From contig CM055101.1 of NCBI GenBank assembly GCA_029204225.1, forward strand, positions 42,432,927 through 42,496,926: DNA of 64,000 bases, written 5' to 3'. A program made the translations under genes and the position numbers. Positions 47,758 to 58,019 of the stretch are shown in pieces (position 1 is the first letter of the stretch; each line of letters starts with the position of its first letter). Below the pieces are notes generated by a model, which was given only the letters and a program-made list of their open reading frames with translations, did no database searches and was not told the DNA's origin. The stretch comes from Diphasiastrum complanatum (lineage: Eukaryota; Streptophyta; Lycopodiopsida; Lycopodiales; Lycopodiaceae).

Positions 47758-49545
47758 GGTTTCTAGTTCGGACACACGTTTCGCTGTGAGTATTGAACTG
47801 TTTGGAGTCCAGTTAAGTCACGTGGATTCATCTCGACGTGCAGTACAAGACATAACAAATGGTCTGAAAAACAGACTCCGTTCGACGACACTGGACCAAT
47901 TCTTGAAAAATGTTGGAATCTAGTCCATTTAGTAGTATACCCCTCGACAGAAAGGGCATTTTCGAACAAACAGCGTCGGAATTGAGTTATAAAAAGTCCT
48001 ATGGGTTCCTATCAAGCCCACAAACTTGTGGACACCTCCCATCCGAGGTTCTGACTGCTTTTACTGAGTCCGACCAATTTCTGGCTCGATGGGCCTAGAA
48101 TCCCAGAACTATGTTTAGGGTTTCTGGTTCGGAGACACATGTTGCACTGTTAGTTCTGAACCGTTTGGAGTCCAGTTTAGTGCAATAGGTTCATAGCGAC
48201 GTGCAGCATAGGACAGAATAGATGGTCTGAAAAACGGACTTCGTTCGGCGACATTGAACCGGTTCTTAGGGATGTTGAAAAGTAGTCCATTTAGTGGCAT
48301 TTCCCTGGCAAAAAGGGTGCTTCTAGACAAACGACGTCGAAATTGAGCTACAAATGGTCCCATGGGTTTGTGTTGAGCCCACAAAGCTGTGGACACCTCC
48401 CGTCCAAGGTTCTAACTGTTTTCTACTGAATCCGACCAATTCTTGGCTCAACGAGCCTAGAATCCTAGAACTACGTTTAGGGTTTCTGGTTCGGACGCAC
48501 GTTTCGCTGTGAGTACTGAACTGTTTGGAGCCCGGTTTAGTCCCGTGGATTCATCTCAGCGTGTAGCATAGGAGGGAATAGACGATCTAAAAAATGGTCT
48601 CCATTCGACGATATTGGACCAGTTCTTGGGGATGTTGGAAAGTAGTCCATTTAGTGGCATTTCCCTCGACAGATCAAACGGCGTTTCTGGACAAACATCG
48701 CTAGAATTGAGTTGCAAATGGTCATGTGGGTTTGTGTCAAGCCCACGAACTTGTGGACACCTCCCATCCAAACTTCTGATCATTTTTTACTGAATTCGAC
48801 CAATTTCTGGCTCGATGGGCTTAGATTCCAAGATCTAAGTTTAGGGTTTCTGATTTGGACACACATTTTGTTATAAGTAGTGAACCGTTTGGAGCTTGGT
48901 TTAGTCCTGTGTGTTTTTCTCAGCATGCAGCACAGGACGAAACAGACCATCTGAAAAATAGACTCCTTTTGGCGACATTGGATCGGTTCTCGGGGATGCT
49001 AAAAAGTGGTCCATTTAGTGGCATTCCCCCTGACAGAAAGGGTGTTTCTGGACAAACAACATCAGAATTGAGATAAAAATGGTCCTATAATTTCATGTCA
49101 AGCCCACGAACCTATGGACACCTCCCATTCAAGGTTTTGATTGTTTTTTACTGAATCCAACCAATTCATGGCTCGACGGGCCTAGAATCCCAAAACTATG
49201 TTTAGGGTTTCTTGTTCAGGGATGCACATTTCATTGTATGTACTAAACCGTTTGGAGTCCAGTTTAGTGTTATAGGTTCATATCGGCGTGCAGCATAGGA
49301 TGGAACAAATGGTCTGAAAAACGAACTTTGTCGACAACATTGAACCGGTTCTCGGAGATGGTGAAAAGTAGTCCATTTAGTGGCATCCCCCCGGTAGAAA
49401 GGGCATTTTCGGAATTGAGCTACAAATGGTCCCGTGGGTTCATGTCAAGCCCACGAATCTGTGGAAATCTCCCATTCGAGGTTCTGACTACTTTTTACTA
49501 AATCCGACCAATTCTTGGCTCGACCGGCCTAGAATCCTAGAACAA
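47758..49545. repeat. Five tandem copies of a ~361 bp unit
   Basis: Units start at 47758, 48118, 48480, 48844 and 49205 (periods 360, 362, 364, 361); the fifth ends after about 340 bp. Each begins GGGTTTCTGGTTCGG and contains ACCGTTTGGAGTCCAGTTTA, GTCCATTTAGTGGCAT and CTCGACGGGCCTAGAATCC with variation. Divergence between copies is substantial, so the array is old or evolves without strong homogenisation. No coding frame is conserved across copies. It starts exactly where the LTR at 47400-47757 ends. Confidence 0.93.
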
Positions 49546-49756
49546 AACATCAAAATTATTTGTTTGTTAGCAAACCCCACCCTGCCTCACCATCTCCATC
49601 TCCAACTCATCCTTCACTCTCAACTAATTGCAAGATTTTATCGAGAGCTTGGAATTGTTTTATGATGTCTTATTAGCTATTGATATATGCAATCACTATC
49701 TCACCTCCCACATACAATATTCACATTCATTGGCATGGAAATTTTCTGTTGGAAAT

Positions 49757-50127
49757 TGATCGGTTTTCAGTTGGAAATTAGAAATTTTGTATCACTCATA
49801 TCTATTCGTGTTTCCTTGGAAATTTGCAAACAATGTTGTTGACTATTCAATAATAAGTCAATTACTAACAAATTTGGAAAAATTCAAAACCTATCAAGTA
49901 CTCCTCCTAGGTATAAAGAAATATTTCTAATTTCTTTGAAGGTGAATATATTCCATATTCCATATGCTATCTAGATTTCATAGTAGAACAAAGTACCATT
50001 GACTTACCTCCTCCCTAGAAGATGGGTTATTTGATTTGTGCTTCTTGAATCTTTAGACCTTCCTCATTATGAAAGTAACCTGAGAAATATCTAGAGAATG
50101 TAGATATGGTCTAATGGTATCCAATTG
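49757..50127. repeat. Direct repeat, copy 2 (copy 1 at 46112-46480)
   Basis: It matches copy 1 from AAATTTTGTATCACTCATAT to GATATGGTCTAATGGTA with few substitutions and a small deletion near 50080. It is followed by low-complexity DNA built on AAGGGCCAAG (50140-50225). Confidence 0.9.
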
Positions 50128-50265
50128 GCTAAGGACAAAGGGTCGAGGGCCAACGGCTAAGAACCAAGGGCCAAGAGTCAAGGACTAAGGGCCAATTGCC
50201 GACTACCAAGGGCTAAGGGCCTACGTATCTCAAACAACTGCCCTCCTGAATTTCTAGATTTAATC

Positions 50266-51010
50266 CTATCCAAAGCTCTCTTCTTTGCATAAAATTAACG
50301 TTTTTTTCCTTCTTCTTTCGGTTGTTCTAGATTCTACTGTGGGGGCCCTATACGACTGGTTGTTACGCACCTCCTCTGGCTTAACCAACACTACTGAATG
50401 TAACTCAAGCCCCTCACAAATCACGGTATCTCTCATAGACGAACAAACACCCTCTCTTATATCAACATTAGACATCGGATCCAATGTAACATGCACAAAA
50501 GCGGCACCTAAAGTCGTCAATGAACTGCTATCATGTGCATCGTAGGCCTATCGCATATGAATAAACTTGTGTGATTGACCCTACTCCAAGAGTACTCGCC
50601 GCTTATCCTAACCCTATCCTACTCACAAACAAATCAACATCTCCTCCACAACAACTATCCTCCAAAACACTTGGAACTGTATCAAAACCAATTCCATCCC
50701 TACAAACATCCTCTTGTACCTTCTCCAACTCGAGACATGTTAGCCTCCTCTTCGCTCTTTTCCTTTGTTCTAATTTCTTAAACCTATCCCGTCTAGACTC
50801 AAAATCTGAGGTCCTATAAGAGGGACTGTCTCCACCACCAAGACCAACAATCGTCGACACATGCCTATGCAAACTTGTGGTTGACCATGTCACCTCATCA
50901 ACAACAACACCTCCATCACTAATACCTACAACTGAAACATGCTCGACATTATGCAAACTTACGGTTGAGCATGTCGCCTCAGAAGGGTTCATGTCGTGAA
51001 GTCCGTACAA
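50266..51010 (-). pseudogene. Unidentified coding-like stretch
   Basis: Two adjacent minus-strand frames (51010-50603 and 50520-50266) together read like one protein piece: VEHVSVVGISDGGVVVDEVT, FKKLEQRKRAKRRLTCLELE, then HVTLDPMSNVDIREGVCSSM and a basic tail. A stop or frameshift between 50602 and 50520 breaks it. No family is recognised. A retroelement or host origin is equally possible. Confidence 0.35.
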
Positions 51011-51119
51011 ATATTCAATCTTTTAAATAAAAAAAACACTTGCAAATTTGGAATATAAAATTGTCAGATTTACTAACGAAGTTTTTGAAATAATATAACA
51101 ATTTTTTTTACCAAAACAT

Positions 51120-51120
<1 letters not shown>

Positions 51121-51159
<39 letters not shown>
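51121..51159. repeat. (GA)n microsatellite
   Basis: A pure AG run about 85 bp upstream of the RRM exon relic. Confidence 0.95.
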
Positions 51160-51162
<3 letters not shown>

Positions 51163-51244
51163 TAGGAGATACAAAAAAATTAAGTTTATGATAGATTTTA
51201 GATTACATGTGGAAAAAATTACTCTGTTGTCTTATTTGTTGCAG

Positions 51245-52208
51245 GTGATGGAAGATTGATCTATGTGAAGAATTTATCAATGAATACCATTGCTTCTCAG
51301 CTGGAATAAGAGTTTGTTAAGCTTGGGGCCATCAGACCTAATGGCTCAGGAGTCATAAGGTTGGTTGCCTCGGAGCATTTCAATATAAATTTAACTCTAT
51401 TTTCATTGTGCTTGATTTATAATCACAGTTGGCTAACCTTACTTGGTAATTATTGTTACCCACTGTTGGGGGACGGAGGCTCTCAGGCTAGTATATCCCT
51501 TTGGCCGATTTAGGTAGTACCATTTCCCACGATCTGGGCTTCGAATATGCTTATGTGATGTTCTGAAATGCAGCCTTAGCCCAAAGTGCAATCGATGTAC
51601 GCGTTGTATATCTTACAGCAAAAGTTTAGGACCTTCCATTCTACTTGAGTGTTTTTAAGATCCAAGACCTTGACAGTGAAGCCCTATAGAGATTGCAACA
51701 TAATGATTTTATGAGAAACAACATTTGTAGTTGATACTCCGATAGAGTGAATCAAAAGCTATTTGCATGAGGATCAGAATGCAACTGTCAAGCACTGAAA
51801 TTTTCATTTCTTACTTGCAGTTTTTACTTGCATATTGTGTAAGAGTATTGCATTGCTGGGCTCTTTAGGTTGTGTAGAATGTTCTTGGTGGAATTTAAAT
51901 CTCTGACAATCCCGAACTGATATTCCAGCGATAAGCAAAATATCTATTAGAGATCAGCCCATAGTTTTTCTTGGATATGTTTTGTTTTTCTGTGCATGCA
52001 CCTAACTGGTTGCTAGTGATTCTTTGGTGGGCATGGGCAAGGGCGATCCACTGGACAGGATGAATTGGATATATACTCTAGAGGCAGAGGCTCGACAGGT
52101 ACACGTGGTGGTCGTCAGAATCATGTTGCGACTGAGAGTAGCATTCCGAGTACTGAAAAGCATACACGATATGATCTTCAAGGATCCAATAGTTCAAGGC
52201 CACAATAA
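51245..52208 (+). pseudogene. RRM/RGG RNA-binding protein relic (NTF2-RRM, G3BP-like)
   Basis: After a TTGCAG acceptor, 51245-51358 reads GRLIYVKNLSMNTIASQLE, stop, EFVKLGAIRPNGSGVIR: the first half of an RRM with its RNP2 motif (IYVKNL), most like plant G3BP/NTF2-RRM stress-granule proteins. About 670 bp further, 52026-52208 reads GGHGQGRSTGQDELDIYSRG followed by RGSTGTRGGRQNH, an RGG-rich tail of the kind that ends those proteins. The rest of the RRM, with RNP1, is missing and the first part has a TAA where Glu is expected. This is a broken copy; exon order is kept, so it derives from genomic DNA rather than from an mRNA. Confidence 0.72.
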
Positions 52209-52900
52209 CGTGGTGTGGGGAATCATCAGGCAACACGAAATGGATCAGATCTCGCTACTGGGTCTACTTGTGACAGGTTCATAAGAGCTGTTCAATCTAC
52301 AGCACAAGATCCATTGTTGTTATTAGGTTGGAGTGGCGTGAGGCTGAAGCTACCAGGTCGTCTGCCTCGTACCTATTTCAAAGGATATAAAATACATATA
52401 CATTTACTTATTAATGAAATAAGGAATGGTAATCATTTAAAGAAGAATAGGAGCCACGCACTTGTGCAACTGCCTGATGAATATGCAACTACCTGATGAA
52501 TAGATACTGAGGATGATGAATAAGTAGCTCGCACGCAGCCGCTGCACCATGCAATTTTAACATAAAAATATGTATCAATTAAAAATGCCAAGCTGCCAAC
52601 CTTCCTTGCACGACTGCCTCGCAGTTTGCCTCCTGAATCCAAAACCTCCATTCATCATATATGTATATCACACAGAAGTCGTGTGATCCTCAGATGGGGA
52701 GTATATTCTGACATGATGTTTTTAGAAACTGTTACTTAAGTTGTGCAACTCGTCGTCTATCACAATAGCTTACAGATTACTGATGCGTGATGATACAACC
52801 CCTTGGAAATAATGTTTGGGAATAGCTGCCTCAGAGAGCGTAACAATAACATGTATAAGGCCTTCAGAAGGAGGGTCTCTCAATAACATGTATAAGGCCT
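52209..52900. other. Intergenic DNA after the RRM relic
   Basis: Nothing certain is seen. The reading frame continues for some codons after the RGG tail without motif. A direct duplication CAATAACATGTATAAGGCCT with TCAGAAGGAGG occurs at about 52845 and 52881. Confidence 0.45.
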
Positions 52901-52909
52901 TCAGAAGGA

Positions 52910-53215
52910 GGATCTTGAGAGACGAAGGAAATGAGAGATGGATCGTGGAGAGGGAGAGACAAAGAGGGGGAGGGAGAGGGGGAGAGAGACGTTTGAATTT
53001 AGAATTAAATTACTAGGTGGGGCCAAGGGGAGGTGCAATATGCATGCATGGGGAGGGCCCATACATGGGGAGGATGCCGCATACATGCATCCTCTTCCCC
53101 CTCTTCCCCAAGTTTTTTACTTAGAAAAGTGTATGCATGGGTGAGGGAAGAGGATGCATGGGTCCCTCACCCATGCATACAAAAGTGTACATAAGTTTAA
53201 ATATATATATAGATA
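52910..53215. repeat. Dispersed repeat with GCATG-rich core, copy 1
   Basis: A segment with a GA-rich front, several GCATGCATGGGGAGG/CATGCATCCTC boxes and the end AAAAGTGTACATAAGTTTAA followed by TA repeats also occurs at 56200-56530 in the same orientation. A local palindrome surrounds ATGCATGGGTCCCTCACCC (53150-53175). The class is unknown. It may be a DNA element ending at the TA tract. Confidence 0.7.
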
Positions 53216-53219
53216 TGTA

Positions 53220-53253
<34 letters not shown>

Positions 53254-53282
53254 CTAGTAAAGAGTGTCCGTCGTTGACAGGC
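53254..53282 (-). mobile_element. Helitron 3' terminus (minus strand)
   Basis: On the minus strand GCCTGTC-AAC-GACGGAC, 8 nt, CTAG, then T, directly beside a (GT)n(AT)n tract. Sequence further in (GGCGACCGATGATTTGGATG on the plus strand) matches the 33.45 kb end. The element body must lie above 53282; its 5' end is not recognised, so the total length is unknown. Confidence 0.8.
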
Positions 53283-53339
53283 AATGGAGGCCAATTTAGG
53301 TGGCGACCGATGATTTGGATGATGGCCGATCTCGCACAT

Positions 53340-54185
53340 CTTGCATCTCGAATATCTAACTTCCAAGTCTTTGGAAAAATTTGAGCCCTTGAAAAAAAAT
53401 TCGAGCCTTTGGAAAAATTCTAGTCTTTGGAAAAATTCGAATCTTTGAAAAAAAATCGAATCTTTTGAAAAAATCGAGTCTTCGGAAAGATTCGAATCTT
53501 CGAAAAAATTTGAGTCTTTTGAAAAATTTGACTTGACAGTACAAACGGTCCTTCGATCCTTCGAAAAAATTCGAATTGACATTTTGATCCTTTGGAAAAA
53601 TTCCAGTCATTGGAAAAATTCGAGTCTTCGGAAAAATTCGAGTCTTTCCAAAAATTCGAGTCTTTGGAAAGATTCGAGTCTTTCAAAAACTTCGATCCTT
53701 TAAAAAAAGTCGAGTCTTAAGAAAAAGTCGAGTCATTTGAAAAATTCGATCCTTTGAAAAAATTCGAGTCATTGGAAAAATTCGATCCATTAGAAAAATT
53801 CGATCCATTGTAAAAATGCGAGTCATTTGAAAAATTCGATCCTTTGGAAAAATTCGAGTTTTTTCAAAAATTCGAGTCTTTCAAAAAATTAGAGTCTCAA
53901 AAAATTCAAGTCTTCTAAAAAAATTCGAGTCTTTCAAAAAATTTGAGCCCTTCAAAAAATTCGAGCCTTTGAAAAGATTCGAGCCTTTCGAAAAATTTGA
54001 GTCATCGGAAAAATCCGAGTCTTCCGAAAAATTTGAGTCATCTTCTGAAAAGTTTGAATCTTTGGAGAAATTCAAGTCATTTGAAAGATTCGAGTCGTTC
54101 CAAAAATTTGAGTCATTCGAAAAATTCGAGTCGTTTAAAAAATTCGAGTCTTCTAACAAAAATCAAGTCGTTCCAAAATTGATGC
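53340..54185. repeat. Degenerate ~20 bp repeat, about 40 units
   Basis: Over 0.8 kb the plus strand is a chain of units like TTCGAGTCTTTGGAAAAA with variable spacing (15-20 bp). Both strands therefore have open, highly repetitive frames: SNFSKDSNFSEDSNF on the minus strand and KFESFEKFESF on the plus. These frames are products of the repeat and show no sign of being genes. It lies just inside a Helitron 3' end. Confidence 0.9.
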
Positions 54186-55410
54186 GACCAATGAGCTGGT
54201 CTCTTCACTGACAACAACAGCCAGGATGAGCGTTGAAGTGTGCTCAATGCACCCGCACCTCTGCTATGAGAAATGAGTCAGAATTAGTTACCAGATGAGC
54301 TGTGAAGAATGTGTTGCAGCTACACTTATTGAAAAGTGCTTTCTATTGTGAAACTCATAGTCATTAAAGAGAGTGCTTATTATGAGAGTAGTGTTAAAAA
54401 TTATAAAACATATCTATCATCTGTTGTTAATGTTTGGGGGATCCTACCCATGTAAATATTTTGTACATATCCAAGGTATGTGAATTGAGCACATATCCTT
54501 GTAGAATAGGGCGAGTTTGGGTTAGGTAGATCAAATTCCAGTGACATGCATAAAGTCTAGTTGGTCTAGTATGATATGCAATAATGTTGACAATGTTTAG
54601 TTTGACATGCATATAGAGATTCACATGGAATTGGTCAATTATGACCTTGTAGAAACTCGAGCCACAATAAATGCATAATGTCCTGAGTTTCCATAGTGAC
54701 ATGCAAAGCATGCAATCACTCTAATGGATACATGCATGTAGATTTGTACATGGCTAGTTGAGAAATTGCCATTTGAAGAAAGTAGGTAGAAGTTAGGTGC
54801 AACCTATGCATGCTAGCAGTTAGGTGTCAAGTTAATAGTTGTTTGCACTTGAATAGGTGTAGGATGTGCATTGAATGCATAGTACCACAAATTTTGGCTC
54901 TCCTATATATGTACATATTATTCTCATTCACAAAGTAATGAAGAACCAAAGTTTTGTAGCTATCTCATGTCATTTTGGATCTAAACAAATATTGCTTGTT
55001 ATCTCTCTAGCTCTCTCTCTCTCTAACTCGTGTTGAGGCTAATGCTCATACATTGAAATCTTGTATTTTTTCATTCTTTGATCATTGCTATTATATTCTG
55101 TTGATTAGCATGCTAGATTGTGGATTAGCCATTTCTTCTGAACTAGATTTTGTTGATCAATCTAGAATCAGGTTATAGTGCCAATCACAAAGCTTAATCA
55201 AGATCAGTCACTCTTGTGAACATTTCCCACATGTGTGAATTCTGGAAATTTTCAACGTAGTGGCTCATACTGGTCCACACCTACGTTGGAGGCACATCAG
55301 CGAGGATCCACATTAGATCACCGAGGCACATCAGTGATCCCTATCATGTAGTCTATTCTCAATGGATTGAGTGCTAGCAAGGTAGGACAGGTTCAGACCA
55401 TCGCACTCCA
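54186..55410. other. Possible Helitron interior, no gene recognised
   Basis: Mostly AT-rich non-coding DNA. Short repeated boxes GAGGCACATCAGCGAGGA or variants occur at about 55288, 55323 and 55420. Confidence 0.45.
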
Positions 55411-55414
55411 CTGA

Positions 55415-55725
55415 TTAGTGAGGCACATCAACGAGGAGCTCTCTCACTGCTATTTCTATCTCAGCACTCTCTGCAACATCGTCTTTTCTCGTCTGCAGCT
55501 TCACACCGACCTTGAGATGCTCTGTCACTACCCTGCTGATCAGATGTTGCTCTGCAAACTGAGGTAGTGTCATAATTGGCACCCCGTTGTAGATGCTCTT
55601 GAGAGTGAAATTCCAACCGCAGTGGCTTCCGTGGAAGGATGAGAGAGAGGATGCGCAACTGTAGCACCCAGGTGGAAATGATCAGGCCACGAGTATGAGT
55701 TCAAGAAAGGAAACCTTCTAGAAAG
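55415..55725 (-). pseudogene. UDP-glycosyltransferase fragment with PSPG box
   Basis: On the minus strand LEGF, stop, RGLIISTWVLQLRILS leads, after a frameshift, into SHCGWNFTLKSIYNGVPIMT, LPQFAEQHLISRVVTEHLKV and GVKLQTRKDDVAESAEIEIA. This is the plant secondary-product glycosyltransferase (PSPG) box with the H-C-G-W-N motif that binds the UDP-sugar. The family is about 470 residues; only ~100 from the carboxy-terminal half remain. The P of W-V-P-Q is lost. Family enzymes attach sugars to hormones and secondary metabolites. This relic is inactive. It directly adjoins a coiled-coil fragment in the same orientation. Confidence 0.85.
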
Positions 55726-55734
55726 TTCGTGGCT

Positions 55735-56095
55735 TCTGTTGCAGATGGTGGTGGCTTCTGCTTCTTCCAACAATTTCTTATATTCCTCTATTTAATTTCT
55801 TTGGGCACAGAATCGCTCTGCCCTCAACTGCAATTGTTCTTTTTGCTCCAGCTCCTTTTGCTTGCGTTTCTCCTTTTCCTCTCTCTCCTTCATCTTTCGC
55901 TATTGCCTTTCTTTATGCCTAGCTTCTCGCTCCTTCAACTCCTGCTCCTCCTTCAGATCCAACTGCTTTTGTATCCATTCCTTTTCTTTCTCTTCCCTTG
56001 CTATGAGTCTTTCCTGTTCTTGTAGTTTTCTATCGAATGCCTCACCTTCCTTCACGTCTTCTCAATGTAGAGCTCTTGTAGTTCTCTATCGAATG
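55735..56095 (-). pseudogene. Coiled-coil gene fragment, Glu/Lys-rich, unidentified
   Basis: The minus strand reads AFDRKLQEQERLIAREEKEK, WIQKQLDLKEEQELKEREAR, and after a TAG MKEREEKEKRKQKELEQKEQ and IEEYKKLLEEAEATT: a long charged helix with heptad-like spacing. Two stops interrupt it. The opposite strand has a longer open frame rich in Ser, Phe and Leu, which is the antisense shadow. The family cannot be named from a coiled coil. It joins the UDP-glycosyltransferase relic without a visible boundary, suggesting a fusion made by capture. Confidence 0.55.
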
Positions 56096-56140
56096 CCTCG
56101 CCTTCCTTCACATCTTCTCAATGTAGAGCTGCCTTCAAAA
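56022..56140. repeat. Tandem duplication of ~58 bp
   Basis: TCTATCGAATGCCTC, CCTTCCTTCAC and TCTTCTCAATGTAGAGCT occur twice, at about 56029-56076 and 56088-56136, with few differences. The unit duplicates part of the coiled-coil fragment. Confidence 0.85.
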
Positions 56141-56199
56141 TATCGAGCAGTGAATCCACACAATGTGCTTGAACAGATAGTGTGTGTGGCTTGTGCCCA

Positions 56200-56535
56200 T
56201 GACCGTGAGAGAGACCATGATCATGAGAGAAATAGAGGGAACATGAAATTTGAATTTGTGGAGGTGGGCCCCACCTATGAAATATGTATTGGAAAGAGGG
56301 CATACATCTTCCTCTCACACATACATACACATGCATGTGTCCAAAAAACCTCCTCCCTTGCATGCATGGGGAGGAAGCATGGGGAGGAGGGCCATACATG
56401 CATCCCCCTCCTCATCATTTTTAGTGAAGAAAATGTGTATGCATGGGTGAGGGGAGGAGGATGCATGGATGCACCCATACACATGCGCAAAAGTGTACAT
56501 AAGTTTAAATATATATATATATATATATAGATATA
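56200..56535. repeat. Dispersed repeat with GCATG-rich core, copy 2
   Basis: It is homologous to 52910-53215, again ending GCAAAAGTGTACATAAGTTT, then AAATATATA and a TA tract with an AGATATATA variant. Both copies sit next to TA repeats on their right side. Confidence 0.7.
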
Positions 56536-56544
56536 TAAGGAAGC

Positions 56545-56590
56545 GAATGGCGGTCGCGGACGCGTCAGGGGTGCGTCCGCGTCATTACAC
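56545..56590. repeat. GC-rich inverted repeat
   Basis: CGCGGACGC-GTCAGGGGT-GCGTCCGCG forms a 9 bp stem with a 9 nt loop just right of the TA tract. It may be an end structure of the preceding repeat or a feature of the promoter region of the following gene. Confidence 0.6.
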
Positions 56591-56621
56591 GCATCGCCGC
56601 TCTCTCTCTCTCTCTCCCTCG

Positions 56622-57195
56622 ATGGCTGGCGCATTCGCGCTGATGCTGATCGCGATGGATGGTGTTGATCGCTTTCTACTGGGCAAGCTTGGGTGGAAAG
56701 GCAAGGTGGATGATGAGGAGGCAGATAGAGATCCTGGAAGCGGGGTACGCCCTACTTCAAATACGCATGTAATGGGGCTTCAGAGCTTTTGCCAGCAAGG
56801 CTTCTATATATTGGAGAGATTGTATATGAAGCAGCAGTGGCTTATGTTTCTGGCGTGCTTCTTAAGAACCTTTGTGTCAGTTATTGGAGCGTGGGAGATG
56901 TATAAACACAATTCAAGGAAGTGCCGAAATCCCCATTGCAATGGATTGCGTAAAGCGTGGAATTTGATATTCAATTGGAGACTGAAGAATACATAAAACT
57001 ACATAATCCGAGTTGCTTCCATGGAATAGGGGAGTGGAGCTCACTCAGGATCAGAAGGAGCTTGAGGCAAAACTCAAAAGGATGGCTCCACAAAACGGCA
57101 GATTAGCGATGTTGATTTATCGAGCTCCTAGCGGATGTCCTGCTGTCCGATTCGAGGTCTGGGCACCTAAGAAAACTCGCAGGGCCAAGAAATGA
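56622..57195 (+). pseudogene. Frameshifted plant gene of unknown function (CRNPHC...RMAPxNGR protein)
   Basis: A CT-rich leader precedes ATG at 56622 (MAGAFALMLIAMDGVDRFLL). The frame runs to the motif SRKCRNPHCNGLRKA, then a 1 nt deletion shifts it (EFDIQLETEEYIKLHNPS), and a second shift near 57010 leads to LPWNRGVELTQDQKELEAKL, KRMAPQNGRLAMLIYRAPSG and CPAVRFEVWAPKKTRRAKK with a proper stop at 57195. From memory, plants have small proteins with the chain CRNPHC...GLRKA.EFDIQLETEE...RMAPxNGR...GCPxxRxEVW. Function is not known to me. A CxxxxC pair could bind metal. About 190 residues overall; two frameshifts suggest a pseudogene unless sequencing errors or a tiny intron are involved. Confidence 0.6.
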
Positions 57196-58019
57196 CCGGT
57201 GCTGCGATCGATGGGGCAAGGGGCAAGGGACAAGGGAATTTCATCGGTTCCTTCGAATTGGTCTGAGCCTTTTATGAAGCACATCTTTGGTTATTGGAGA
57301 GAAGGGATATGGCGGATTGTAGTGAATCAAACACAGAAATTGGACATTCACATGGAACTTTTGCTGTATGATAGAAAAATGTGAGCAAGTAGCAATGTAA
57401 AGATCAACGTTTATCTGGTCGAGAAGAGCTCTAGCAGACATCTCTGCATTGGAAAGATTAAGAGCTCCCTTTAAGTAACTATATAATTTTTAAGAAAATT
57501 CCAAGGATTGTGCTCCTTCGCAACAATAAATGATTACAATAAGCAACAATTGTGCTCCTTCGCAACAATAAATGTTGAGCAAATAAGCATCGGTGGGAAG
57601 GTGAGATGATTACATCCTATTTTGTAGATATTTGGATGTGGGAAGGTTTCTTTGCCTCAAGAAATCCCCACACGCAACTGTTTGCATAGATCTCATTAGC
57701 GAAGCCACCAAAGGGTCCAGCTCCAAGGAACTGATAGGAAGCGGGGGTTTTTGGGGAGGGTTACAAGGCGCACCTCTCCCAGGATGGTTCACAACCGTGG
57801 TAGTGAAGAAAATATTCTAGAACGCTGCTCATGTGTCTTGAAAGTCTTAGAACTTTTTATTCAAAATCCAGAAAGCAAGCTTTCTTTCAGCTCACATCGC
57901 ACTGGACATCACATTACCATCTCCCTAATTCGCAAAGTTTGTAATGCATTCCGTTCCTTTTGGTTCTCTGCGTGTAACTTATGATGCAGTCTCTTCTTTC
58001 TGCATCATGACTTCATTCT
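57196..58019. other. Gene-like debris without recognisable product
   Basis: Plus-strand frames of 60-77 codons follow (57199-57384, 57632-57820, 57751-57984) but have no motif I recognise. A block TTGTGCTCCTTCGCAACAAT plus AAATG occurs at about 57509 and 57548. Confidence 0.35.

Noticed and set aside
47758-49545. Regular repeats as a possible CRISPR array
   Set aside because: Units are 361 bp, divergent and without short identical repeats and unique spacers; the genome is a plant's.
53420-54211. ORFs of 61-92 codons with SNFSKDSNF or KFESFEKF repeats
   Set aside because: They occur in several frames and on both strands of a degenerate 20 bp repeat; no start context or unique sequence supports a protein.
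55862-56530. 222-codon plus-strand ORF rich in Ser, Phe and Leu
   Set aside because: It is the antisense of a Glu/Lys-rich coiled-coil fragment and runs on into a dispersed repeat.
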